From: Minicystis rosea
GTDB taxonomy: Bacteria; Myxococcota_A; Polyangia; Polyangiales; Polyangiaceae
Reading direction: 5' to 3'
NCBI GenBank assembly: GCA_001931535.1
Contig: CP016211.1
Coordinates: 6,493,573-6,557,572, forward strand
Length of the DNA: 64,000 nt
Within the stretch, counting starts at the first letter, position 1. Every line of letters starts with the position of its first letter. Below are positions 54,986 to 62,957 of this stretch, one piece after another. A model generated the notes under the pieces. The model saw only the letters and a list, made by a program, of their open reading frames with translations. It was not told the DNA's origin and did not search any database. The position numbers and the translations under genes are program-made.

Positions 54986-57079
54986 ATGAGCAACATGAAC
55001 AAGGGAACGGCCATCGTCGGCTTCCTGCTCTGCTTCTTGGCAGGCGGGATGCTGATGTACGGCGTCGATCGCAGTGGGATGAGCGCCGGCGGTCACGGCA
55101 GCGATGGCGACATCGCGGCCGCGAAGGACAGCGGCGGCGCGTGGAGCGACGAGGACGCGGCGGTGCCCGTGTCGTCCAAGGACCCCACCTGGGGCTCGCG
55201 GTCGGCGCCGGTCACGCTCGTGATCTTCAGCGACTTCCAGTGCCCCTTCTGCACGCGCGTCGAGACCTCGATCAACCAGCTGAAGGAGAAGTACGGCAAG
55301 GACAAGCTCCGCGTCGTCTGGAAGAACAACCCGCTCCCGTTCCACCCGAACGCGAAGCCGGCCGCCATCGCGGCCGAGGCCGTGTTCCGGCTGGGTGGCA
55401 GCGCGGCGTTCTGGAAGTTCCACGACGCGGCCTTCGCCAACCAGAAGGACCTCTCGCCCGAGAAGTACGAGCAGTGGGCGGCCGAGGCGGGCGTGGATCG
55501 CGCCAAGTTCAAGGAGCTCGTCGGTAAGCCCGAGCTCGCCGCCAAGGTCGACGCCGACATGGCCGTCGGCAAGACCGCGGGCGTGACCGGCACGCCGGCG
55601 TCGTTCATCAACGGCGTGTTCCTCAGCGGCGCGCAGCCGATCGACAAGTTCACCGCCGTCGTCGACGAGCAGCTCGCCGCCGCCAAGGCCGCGATCGCCG
55701 CCGGCACGAAGCCGGAGAAGGTCTACGCCAAGCTCGCCGGCGAGAACAAGGCGAAGGCCCCCGCCGCGCCCGAGCGCAACAAGCCCGACGCGCAGAAGCC
55801 GCAAGAGGACGACAAGACCGTGTGGAAGGTGCCGGTCGGTGACTCGCCCTTCAAGGGCAAGGCCGACGCGCTCGTCACGATCGTCGAGTTCTCCGACTTC
55901 CAGTGCCCGTTCTGCGGCCGCGTTGAGCCGACCCTCAAGGAGGTCGTCAAGACCTACGGCGACAAGGTCCGCATCGTGTGGAAGCACAACCCGCTTCCCT
56001 TCCACCCGCGCGCGGAGCCCGCGAGCGAGCTGACCATCGAGGCGGGCAAGCAGAAGGGCGCCGCCGGCTTCTGGGCTGCGCACGATCTCCTCTTCAAGAA
56101 GGAGTGCCAGGGCAAGGCCGAGGCGGCCGACAAGCAGAGCTGCGAGGGCGGCGGCGGCAAGTGGATCGACAACCAGGTCAAGCTCGCCGACGAGGATCTG
56201 CTCGGCTACGCCAAGGAGCTCGGTCTCGATGAGGCCAAGGTCAAGGCGGCCATGGCCGAGAAGAAGTACGGCGCGCAGATCACCGCGGACCAGGATCTCG
56301 CCGACGAGCTCCAGGCCAACGGCACGCCCCACTTCTTCATCAACGGCCGCCGCCTCGTGGGCGCGCAGCCGGTCGACAAGTTCAAGTCGGTCATCGACGA
56401 GGAGCTGAAGAAGGCGGAAGCCCTCATCGGCAAGGGCGTCGCAGCGAAGGACGTCTACAACGAGCTCATCAAGGACGGCAAGGAGCCGCCGCCGCCGGAG
56501 AAGAAGACGGTCGACGCGCCCGCCGCGGACAGCCCCTCCAAGGGCAACGACAAGGCGAAGGTCGTCCTCGAGATCTTCAGCGACTTCCAGTGCCCGTTCT
56601 GCAAGCGCGTCGAGGACACGCTGAAGCAGGTCGACAAGAACTACGGCGACAAGATCAAGATCGTCTGGCGCCACAAGCCGCTCCCGATGCACGCGGACGC
56701 GCCCCTCGCGTCGGAGGCTTCGCAGGAGGCCTTCAAGCAGAAGGGCAAGGAAGGCTTCTGGAAGTTCCACGATCTGCTCTTCGAGAAGCAGGGCAGCGGC
56801 CCCGACGCCCTCAAGCGCCCGGCGCTCGAGAGCTACGCGGAGCAGCAGGGCCTCGACATGGTGAAGTTCAAGAAGGCGCTCGACGCGAACAGCCACAAGG
56901 CGTTCGTGGACTCCGAGAGCGCGGTCGCGGACAAAGCCCAGATCAGCGGCACGCCGGCGTTCGTCGTCGGCTCCGTCGAGGGTGGCAAGATCAACGGCTA
57001 CTTCATCAGCGGCGCCCAGCCCTACGGCAAGTTCAAGAAGGTCATCGACAAGGCCCTCAAGGAAGCCGACAAGAAGTAG
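54986..57079 (+). CDS. Membrane-anchored protein with three DsbA-like thioredoxin domains
   Basis: The product is 697 residues. One N-terminal membrane span (about 8-26) is followed by three copies of a DsbA/thioredoxin_4 domain, each starting FSDFQCPFC. The CPFC active sites are at 86-89, 307-310 and 536-539, with cis-Pro motifs TGTP (201-204), NGTP (445-448) and SGTP (655-658). Domain 2 has an insert with two extra Cys (374 and 386). All three sites look functional. It should catalyse disulfide formation or isomerisation in the periplasm. A strong hairpin ends the transcript. Confidence 0.92.
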   Translation: MSNMNKGTAIVGFLLCFLAGGMLMYGVDRSGMSAGGHGSDGDIAAAKDSGGAWSDEDAAVPVSSKDPTWGSRSAPVTLVIFSDFQCPFCTRVETSINQLKEKYGKDKLRVVWKNNPLPFHPNAKPAAIAAEAVFRLGGSAAFWKFHDAAFANQKDLSPEKYEQWAAEAGVDRAKFKELVGKPELAAKVDADMAVGKTAGVTGTPASFINGVFLSGAQPIDKFTAVVDEQLAAAKAAIAAGTKPEKVYAKLAGENKAKAPAAPERNKPDAQKPQEDDKTVWKVPVGDSPFKGKADALVTIVEFSDFQCPFCGRVEPTLKEVVKTYGDKVRIVWKHNPLPFHPRAEPASELTIEAGKQKGAAGFWAAHDLLFKKECQGKAEAADKQSCEGGGGKWIDNQVKLADEDLLGYAKELGLDEAKVKAAMAEKKYGAQITADQDLADELQANGTPHFFINGRRLVGAQPVDKFKSVIDEELKKAEALIGKGVAAKDVYNELIKDGKEPPPPEKKTVDAPAADSPSKGNDKAKVVLEIFSDFQCPFCKRVEDTLKQVDKNYGDKIKIVWRHKPLPMHADAPLASEASQEAFKQKGKEGFWKFHDLLFEKQGSGPDALKRPALESYAEQQGLDMVKFKKALDANSHKAFVDSESAVADKAQISGTPAFVVGSVEGGKINGYFISGAQPYGKFKKVIDKALKEADKK

Positions 57080-57147
57080 CGTGATCCGCGCGCCGACGGC
57101 GTGATCGCGCAGGCGATCGCGCCGAGGCTCGCGCCCACGCGGTCGAA

Positions 57148-57188
57148 GAGGCCCTCTCCCGGTTCGCCGGGGGAGGGCTCTTTCGTTT
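57148..57188 (+). terminator. Intrinsic-type terminator of the DsbA-like gene
   Basis: GAGGCCCTCTCCCGG pairs with CCGGGGGAGGGCTC around the loop TTCG, with two G-T pairs, and is followed by TTTCGTTT. It starts 69 bases after the stop codon. Confidence 0.7.
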
Positions 57189-57361
57189 GAGCTCAAACGA
57201 TCTCGCGCGACGCGCCCATCATCGCAGGCAGGGGGAGCGTCTTCCCAGCTCGCTGGAGAGAGCCAATTCGTTGGAGATCAAACGATCTCGTTCGATCGCC
57301 TGCACGCTCCCGCACGACGCGGCCGACGCCCTCAGAAGGGCATTTCGTTTGAGCTCAAACG
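57184..57361. repeat. Three copies of palindrome CGTTTGAGCTCAAACG
   Basis: Copies lie at 57184-57199 (perfect), 57269-57284 (CGTTGGAGATCAAACG, two changes) and 57346-57361 (perfect). All three are followed by ATCTCG and preceded by TTC or TTTC, so the conserved unit is about 24 bases. Start-to-start distances are 85 and 77 bases. They may be binding sites of a dimeric protein; the sequences between them are unrelated. Confidence 0.75.
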
Positions 57362-57403
57362 ATCTCGGTCACGCCGAAACGACACAGCTCGAAGGTCGCC
57401 GTG

Positions 57404-57523
57404 AAGATGACGCGAGGCCCGAAGCGGCGCGACCTCGCAGCGGGCGCGGGTGGTTCGCGGTATGGGGGCCCCGACGGGCTCTGCCCGTCGGGGGGAAAGG
57501 GCGCGAGCCCTTTCCCGGGACTA
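57404..57523 (-). repeat. Dispersed 3'-end cassette, copy 2
   Basis: Copy of the element at 38732-38851. It has GGGAAAGGGC-GCGA-GCCCTTTCCC (57493-57516) next to the stop codon and a stronger second hairpin, CCCCGACGGGC-TCT-GCCCGTCGGGG (57469-57493). Like copy 1 it ends in CCCGGGACTA and includes the gene's TAG stop. Confidence 0.65.
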
Positions 57524-58687
57524 AAGATTCTTCTTCAGCTCGTCGACGAACTCCCAGTCGGCGATGAGGTGCTTCTTCAGCATCAGCGAGAGCAACGAGG
57601 CGAAGAGCGACTCCCAGCGGACGTTGGAGCCGAGGACTTCACTGGCGTCGGCGCCGTGGGCGACGACGCGAAGCGCGAGGACGAGATCACGCGCGGTGAG
57701 GCCCTGCAAGCCATCGAGGCTCGGAGGATCCGCGGTGGGGGCGGACACCGGTGGAGCGGCGGCCGGCGACGGCGCGGAGGAGACGGGCTCCGCGGGCTCT
57801 TGCTCATCAGCGGGGCGCGGGCGCTGGCGGCGGCGCGCAGGGAGGTTGAGGGTGGTGCCGTCGAGAAGAGTGAGCGAGACCATGCGCGGCGCGCGACCAC
57901 GCGGGCGCGGGATGTTCTCGACCGGCGGCTCGCTCGGCGGAGACGACGGCTGCTCGAGGATCGCCCGCAGGCGCTCGGCGCGGCTCGTGTCGATCGGGAT
58001 CTCCACGGTCTCGATCACGGGACCGTCCGCGATCGGCTCGGGCGCACGCGGCGCGTGCTCGACGGGCGGCGCATCGAGCACGACGACGGCGGGCGGAGGC
58101 ACCGAGGGCGGCGGGACGACGACGCGCACGCTCGGCTCGCGTTGCGTCGCGGCGGGCTCGGGCTCGACGGCGGGACGTGCGGCCGGCGCCTCGGAGCGCG
58201 CGGCGGGCGACGGCTGGAGGGCGGACGGAGCGCGCGGCTCGATGCCGTAGTACACGCGGATGGCGTTCCGGATGTCCGCCGGCGGCGCGATCATCGATCG
58301 CACCGGCAAGCCCGAGTGCTCGCGGCAAGCGCGGAGGCCCTCTTCGTTGCTGGGATCGTCCATGGCGATGTAGAGCGTCTCGCCTTGGTTGCGCACGTGC
58401 CGCACGTAGATGGGCACCAGGCAATAACGATCGGCCACGTCGTGGGGCACGAGGTTCAAGAGCTGCCGCGAGAACTCGATGTGCAGCAGCGAGACCCAGG
58501 GGACGCTGAGCTGGTGCGATAGGATCTGCGTGAGCTGCGTCTCGTTGATCAAGCCGCGCTCGACCAGCAACGTCCCGAGCCGGCGGCCGTCGCTGCGCTG
58601 CACGGCCAGGACCTCGTCGAGGGCTTCGGCCGTGATCAACTTCGCGTCGACGAGGAGCTGGCCGAGGCGCAGGCGGGGCATGGACAT
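57521..58687 (-). CDS. MshEN (GspE N-terminal) domain protein
   Basis: The product is 388 residues. The first 140 residues form an MshEN domain with its two characteristic 24-residue motifs (RLRLGQLLVDAKLITAEALD and RRLGTLLVERGLINETQLTQ), as in the N-terminus of type II secretion/type IV pilus ATPases, where it can bind c-di-GMP. No ATPase follows: the rest is a Pro/Ala-rich linker and a small C-terminal helical domain (LQGLTARDLVLALRVVAHGA). It may be a c-di-GMP-responsive regulator of pilus or secretion machinery. The start at 58687 is supported by TAGAGT seven bases upstream. Confidence 0.82.
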   Translation of the reverse strand: MSMPRLRLGQLLVDAKLITAEALDEVLAVQRSDGRRLGTLLVERGLINETQLTQILSHQLSVPWVSLLHIEFSRQLLNLVPHDVADRYCLVPIYVRHVRNQGETLYIAMDDPSNEEGLRACREHSGLPVRSMIAPPADIRNAIRVYYGIEPRAPSALQPSPAARSEAPAARPAVEPEPAATQREPSVRVVVPPPSVPPPAVVVLDAPPVEHAPRAPEPIADGPVIETVEIPIDTSRAERLRAILEQPSSPPSEPPVENIPRPRGRAPRMVSLTLLDGTTLNLPARRRQRPRPADEQEPAEPVSSAPSPAAAPPVSAPTADPPSLDGLQGLTARDLVLALRVVAHGADASEVLGSNVRWESLFASLLSLMLKKHLIADWEFVDELKKNL

Positions 58688-58694
58688 CGGGCAG

Positions 58695-58700
58695 ACTCTA
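58695..58700 (-). promoter_or_regulatory. -10 box TAGAGT before the MshEN gene
   Basis: On the minus strand TAGAGT ends seven bases before the ATG at 58687. No Shine-Dalgarno sequence is present. Confidence 0.4.
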
Positions 58701-58874
58701 GCCCAACCCGGGCGGACGTGGGCGCGAGTTGCCGGCGTGACCGCGGCCCGGGAAAGGGGCGCACCCCGCCCGGTTCGGGGCCTGACCGGCTCGGGCCCGG
58801 GAATCGCCGGCCCCCTCTGGAGCACCCCCGAGGCAACTCGGGTAACGGAGTGGTTCCCTTCGACACATCCGTGG

Positions 58875-58880
58875 TAGTGT
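58875..58880 (+). promoter_or_regulatory. -10 box TAGTGT before the kinase-AAA gene
   Basis: TAGTGT ends seven bases before the GTG at 58888, again without a Shine-Dalgarno sequence. Confidence 0.4.
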
Positions 58881-58887
58881 CGACGCC

Positions 58888-61698
58888 GTGCCGGAGGTCG
58901 TTTGCCCGCAATGTGCCCACCCGTGCGAGCAAGGCCACAAGTTCTGTCCTGTTTGCGGCTTTCCGATCGCGGAGCTGGGTCGTAACAAGTCGAACGACGA
59001 TCCGCTGATCGGCACCACGCTGCCCGGCGGGTACGTGATCCTCGAGCTGGTCGGCGTCGGCGGCATGGGCCGCGTGTATCGCGCCGAACAGAAGGCCCTG
59101 GGGCGCACGGTGGCGGTGAAGATCATTCACCCGCACCTGCTCGGGGACGAGAGCGCGTCCGTGCGCTTCATCACCGAAGCGCGCGCGGCCAGCCGGCTCA
59201 ACCATCCGAACTCGGTCGCCGTCATCGACTTCGGCAAGAACGGCGGGCAGCTCTACCTCGTCATGGAGTACCTGCGCGGGAAGGATCTCGCGCGGGTCGT
59301 CTACGAGGAGGGGCCGATCCCGTTCAAGCGGATCGTCGACGTGCTCTGCCAGGTGCTCGCCGCGCTCGGCGAAGCGCACCACCTCGACATCATCCACCGC
59401 GATTTGAAGCCGGAGAACATCGTCCTCGAGCCGATGCGATCCGGCGGCGACTTCGTGAAGGTCGTCGACTTCGGCCTCGCCAAGATGAAGGCGGAGGTCA
59501 CCGCGACCAACATCACGATGCCCGGCATCGTCTGCGGCACGCCCGATTACATGGCGCCGGAGCAGGGCCGCGGCGACACCATCGATCACCGCAGCGATCT
59601 CTACGCGTGCGGCGTGATCCTGTTCCAGCTCCTCACGGGACGCCTGCCCTTCGAGGCCGAGACGCCGACGCAGGTGGTGCTCATGCACCTCTCGCTGCCG
59701 CCGCCGGATCCGAGCGTGGTGGCGCCGGAGCGCGACATTCCCGAGGGCCTCGTCGAGGTGACGCTCAAGGCGCTGTCGAAGGATCCGGCGCGCCGCTTCC
59801 AGGACGCCGAGGAGTTCTCGAGCGCGCTGCGTGCTTCGCTGAACGCGTCCGAAGGCACGTCGGGCCGCTACTCGAACCCCGACGGCGGCGTGGTGTGCAA
59901 CGCGTGCCGCGCCCTCGTGCCGCGCGGGCAGAAGTTCTGCGGCGACTGCGGCGCGCGCATCGCCATGCCGAGCACGCCGCCGCCGCGCACGGACGGCCTC
60001 GTCGCGCGGCGCCCGCGCCTCTCCAGCCTGCCGCGCGTTCCCCTCCCCTTCACCGGCCGTGAGGAAGATCTCGCGTGGCTCGAGCGCGCGCGTCGCAACG
60101 TGAGCGGCTCGCTCTCGGCGGTGCGGCTCGTCGGTGATCACGGCGTCGGCAAGACGCGCCTGCTCCGCGAGTTCCTGCGCGGCGCCGCTTCGGCCGGTGA
60201 CGTCATCGTCACGGTCGGGCCCGATCCCTGGTGGGCCGAGGTCGGCAACCACGCGCTCCGCAAAGCCATCATCGAGCTCGCCGGTCTGCCGGCAAACGGC
60301 GGCTCCAACGGTGATTGGCCCGGGGCCACGCCGGAGGCGCGCCGCGGCCTCTCCGATCTCTTCACGCGCGCGATGAACGGACGCGAGTCGCGGTCACCGT
60401 TCTGGGCGCGGCCGACCAACGGCGCGCTGACGCCGGGCGATCGCCGCTTCATCGCGGCGGAGGCGCTGCGTTGGGCCATCATGCGCGCCCAGCAGAACAG
60501 CTCGCATCGCGCGGGCAGCACGCGCGGCGCCGCGAGCCGAGGCGCGCCCCGCGTGATCCTGGCCATCGACGATCTGCACGTGCTCGACGGCGGGAGCCGC
60601 GCCGCGCTCGCCGACGTGATCGGTGAGCCGCCGCTCGCGGCCATGCTCATCGTCGCCACGCACGTGCCCGGCTTCGATCCCGGATGGCAGCCGCAGGCCG
60701 CGAGCGAGCCCTCGCCGTTCGTCGAGGAGCCCAGCGGCGAGAGCAGCTCGACGCGCTGGCTCTCGGGCCTGCCCACCACGGTGGCGGCGTCGCTCGTGAA
60801 GGGCGTGACGCCGCGCCTCGTGGGGCCGAGCGGGGCCGAGGGGCCGGCGGTGCCGCCGCTCTACATCGACCAGCTCATCCGCTTCAACATGGAGGGCGGC
60901 AGCGATCCGCCGGCGCGCATGGCGGACATCATCGCGTTGCGCATCGAGCGCCTTCCCATCGAGGCGCGCCGCACCTTGCAGGCGGTGGCGGTCATCGGCG
61001 ACGCCGCCGATCATGGATCGCTCCGTTGCCTCCTGCCCGACGTGCGCAGCTTCGACGAGCTCTTGGCCACGCTCTCGGTGGCCGGCCTCGTGGAAGAGCG
61101 CGACGGCATCATCAGCACCATGCACCCGCTGGTGCGCGACGTGACGCTCGCCACCATCCCCGCGGGCGTGCGGCGCGATCTGCACGCGCGCGCCACCACC
61201 GATCAGCACGGCGATCCCCTGCCCTTGCCGCTCGAGGTGCAGGCGCTCCACGCCTACCACGCACAGAACTCCTTCGAGGCGCTCATGCTCCTCGAGCAGG
61301 TGGCCGATCGCGCCGCCTCGCGCGGCGATCAGCCGGGCTGCGTGCTCGCCTTGCGCCGCGGCCTCGATCTGGCGCGCCGCGAGATCTTCCGCGGCGAGCT
61401 CGACGATCCCATGCGCGCGGTCTTGATCTTCAGCCGCAAGCTCGGCGAAGCGCTGGCGCGCGCCGGCGATCTCACCGACGCCGACGGCGTGCTCCGCGAG
61501 GCCCTCGATCTCGCCGGCCCGAGCGGGAAGGACCGCGCCATGGTGCTCGGCTCCTTGGCCTTCGTGGCCCGCGAGCGCGACCGCGCCACCGAGGCCACCG
61601 TCTACCTGCGCGAAGCGCTCGAGCTCGCGAAGCAATCGGCGGCCAACGATCTCGTGAGCTCGCTCGAGAACATGCGCCGCGAGTGGATGACGCGCTGA
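58888..61698 (+). CDS. Zinc-ribbon Ser/Thr kinase fused to AAA-type ATPase and TPR-like tail
   Basis: The product is 936 residues. Zinc ribbon 1: Cys6, 9, 20, 23. Kinase domain (about 48-315): GVGGMG, Lys78 (VAVKII), HRDLKPEN (170-177), DFG (194-196), APEQ. Zinc ribbon 2: Cys337, 340, 351, 354. A STAND/AAA-like ATPase follows (FTGREEDLAWLERA; P-loop GDHGVGKT 416-423; Walker B-like VILAIDDLHVLDGG), then helical TPR-like repeats to the end. There is no membrane span, so it is cytoplasmic. The architecture suggests a signalling hub in which ligand- or nucleotide-dependent assembly controls the kinase. The start is GTG. Confidence 0.92.
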   Translation: MPEVVCPQCAHPCEQGHKFCPVCGFPIAELGRNKSNDDPLIGTTLPGGYVILELVGVGGMGRVYRAEQKALGRTVAVKIIHPHLLGDESASVRFITEARAASRLNHPNSVAVIDFGKNGGQLYLVMEYLRGKDLARVVYEEGPIPFKRIVDVLCQVLAALGEAHHLDIIHRDLKPENIVLEPMRSGGDFVKVVDFGLAKMKAEVTATNITMPGIVCGTPDYMAPEQGRGDTIDHRSDLYACGVILFQLLTGRLPFEAETPTQVVLMHLSLPPPDPSVVAPERDIPEGLVEVTLKALSKDPARRFQDAEEFSSALRASLNASEGTSGRYSNPDGGVVCNACRALVPRGQKFCGDCGARIAMPSTPPPRTDGLVARRPRLSSLPRVPLPFTGREEDLAWLERARRNVSGSLSAVRLVGDHGVGKTRLLREFLRGAASAGDVIVTVGPDPWWAEVGNHALRKAIIELAGLPANGGSNGDWPGATPEARRGLSDLFTRAMNGRESRSPFWARPTNGALTPGDRRFIAAEALRWAIMRAQQNSSHRAGSTRGAASRGAPRVILAIDDLHVLDGGSRAALADVIGEPPLAAMLIVATHVPGFDPGWQPQAASEPSPFVEEPSGESSSTRWLSGLPTTVAASLVKGVTPRLVGPSGAEGPAVPPLYIDQLIRFNMEGGSDPPARMADIIALRIERLPIEARRTLQAVAVIGDAADHGSLRCLLPDVRSFDELLATLSVAGLVEERDGIISTMHPLVRDVTLATIPAGVRRDLHARATTDQHGDPLPLPLEVQALHAYHAQNSFEALMLLEQVADRAASRGDQPGCVLALRRGLDLARREIFRGELDDPMRAVLIFSRKLGEALARAGDLTDADGVLREALDLAGPSGKDRAMVLGSLAFVARERDRATEATVYLREALELAKQSAANDLVSSLENMRREWMTR

Positions 61699-61875
61699 CG
61701 TCGGCCCACGCACTCTCGAGCGGTCGGTAGATAGAGCAACGCGCTCGGTAAACGGAGCACGCGCGATCGATCACAGACCGATCGACACGCGACGTCTGCA
61801 CACTCAGCCGGCGCGCGCTCGAGCACGGCGCCATCACCAACGGACGCTGCGTGAAATGACGTGCGCTCGCAGGCG

Positions 61876-62805
61876 CTACGCGATGCGCAGGTAGCCGTTC
61901 TCGATCAGACCGAGCACGCTCTTCGCCGTTTCCAGATCCGTGCCCGGGCTCTGGTTCAAGAGCGTCGACAGGTGCTGGTGGTTGTAGGCGATCTGGAAGA
62001 TCTCGAGATCCATCGGCGAGAGCGCGGAGAGCTTGGGCGCGAGCGGGTGCGGGACGAAGAGCTGCGCGCCGAGATCGGGGAGGCGATCGCGGATGACGTT
62101 GAGCTCGTCGATCTGACGCAGGCCCTCCATGAGGAGCTCTTGCACGGTGGCGCTGATCTCGCCGGGGATGGGGCGCTCGTCGAGCGGCGCGAGATCGAAG
62201 GAGCCGTGCCCCCACGTGAGGATGCGGAAGATGCTCTTGAGCGGCGGCACCTCCGGGAGGTCGTTGATCGACGCGAAGACCACGACGCCCTTGCGGAGGA
62301 AGATCTTGCCGACGTCATCCTCGGAGCGCACCACGAGCGCGCCGCTCTTCTTCGAAGAGCCGAGGAGCTGCAGCAGATCGGGGAGCGGGATCTCGTCGAT
62401 CGAGCCGCTCATCGTGCGCGTCTGCGCGCCGCGGCCGGCGGCCGGCATCTCCGGGCGGCGCAGCGCGGGCGCGTTGGGATCGACGGCGACGACCTTGAGG
62501 ATGCTCGTGCCGATGAGGACGCGGTCGCCCTCTTTCAGCGAGGCGCGCGAGATCTTCTCCCCGTTGACGAAGGTCCCGTTGGTGGAGCCGAGATCCTCGA
62601 TCTGGATCTGGTTCTCGGAGACGGTGATCCGCGCGTGACGGCGCGAGACCATGTCCTCGACGAGCACCATGTCGAGGTCGCTCGATCGGCCGACGATGAG
62701 CTCCGGCTGCGAGCCGAGCGGATACTCACCACCCTGGTACTTTCCGGAGATGAAACGGAGAGCGAGCTGGCGCGTTATGGCGCCCTTGGGAGCTTGACTT
62801 TCCAT
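61876..62805 (-). CDS. FHA plus DUF4388 (PATAN) domain protein
   Basis: The product is 309 residues. Residues about 10-105 are an FHA domain with the phosphothreonine-binding pattern VGRSSDLDMVLVEDMVSRRH and STNGTFVNG. Residues about 125-230 match DUF4388/PATAN (LPDLLQLLGSSKKSGALVVR; GKIFLRKGVVVFASI). The end is a helical domain, LSPMDLEIFQIAYNHQHLST. It should bind a threonine-phosphorylated partner, making it a natural reader for the Ser/Thr kinases, including that encoded convergently at 58888. The start may be 62805 or the in-frame ATG at 62826. Confidence 0.88.
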   Translation of the reverse strand: MESQAPKGAITRQLALRFISGKYQGGEYPLGSQPELIVGRSSDLDMVLVEDMVSRRHARITVSENQIQIEDLGSTNGTFVNGEKISRASLKEGDRVLIGTSILKVVAVDPNAPALRRPEMPAAGRGAQTRTMSGSIDEIPLPDLLQLLGSSKKSGALVVRSEDDVGKIFLRKGVVVFASINDLPEVPPLKSIFRILTWGHGSFDLAPLDERPIPGEISATVQELLMEGLRQIDELNVIRDRLPDLGAQLFVPHPLAPKLSALSPMDLEIFQIAYNHQHLSTLLNQSPGTDLETAKSVLGLIENGYLRIA

Positions 62806-62957
62806 CGTCCGGCGGAGCGCAATCATGCACGCTCGGTAAAGGGGTGGTCAACACGCGTGGAGACCTTCCCGCTGCGAACGTAGGTTTCACGCGGGAATTC
62901 CAGGGCCGCCGGGTCCGGCCGGATGAGCCCAGGGGCGGCCCGTGATAAGGGGGCGCC

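Larger units (their letters stand above)
57080..57520. other. Convergent intergenic region rich in repeats
   Basis: About 440 bases between convergent genes. It holds a terminator (57148-57188), three copies of a palindromic element (57184, 57269, 57346) and copy 2 of the dispersed 3'-end cassette (57404-57523). Short open frames here are not supported as genes. Confidence 0.6.

Noticed and set aside
57184..57361. Possible CRISPR array
   Set aside because: Only three repeats, strongly palindromic, unequal spacers of more than 60 bases, and no cas gene.
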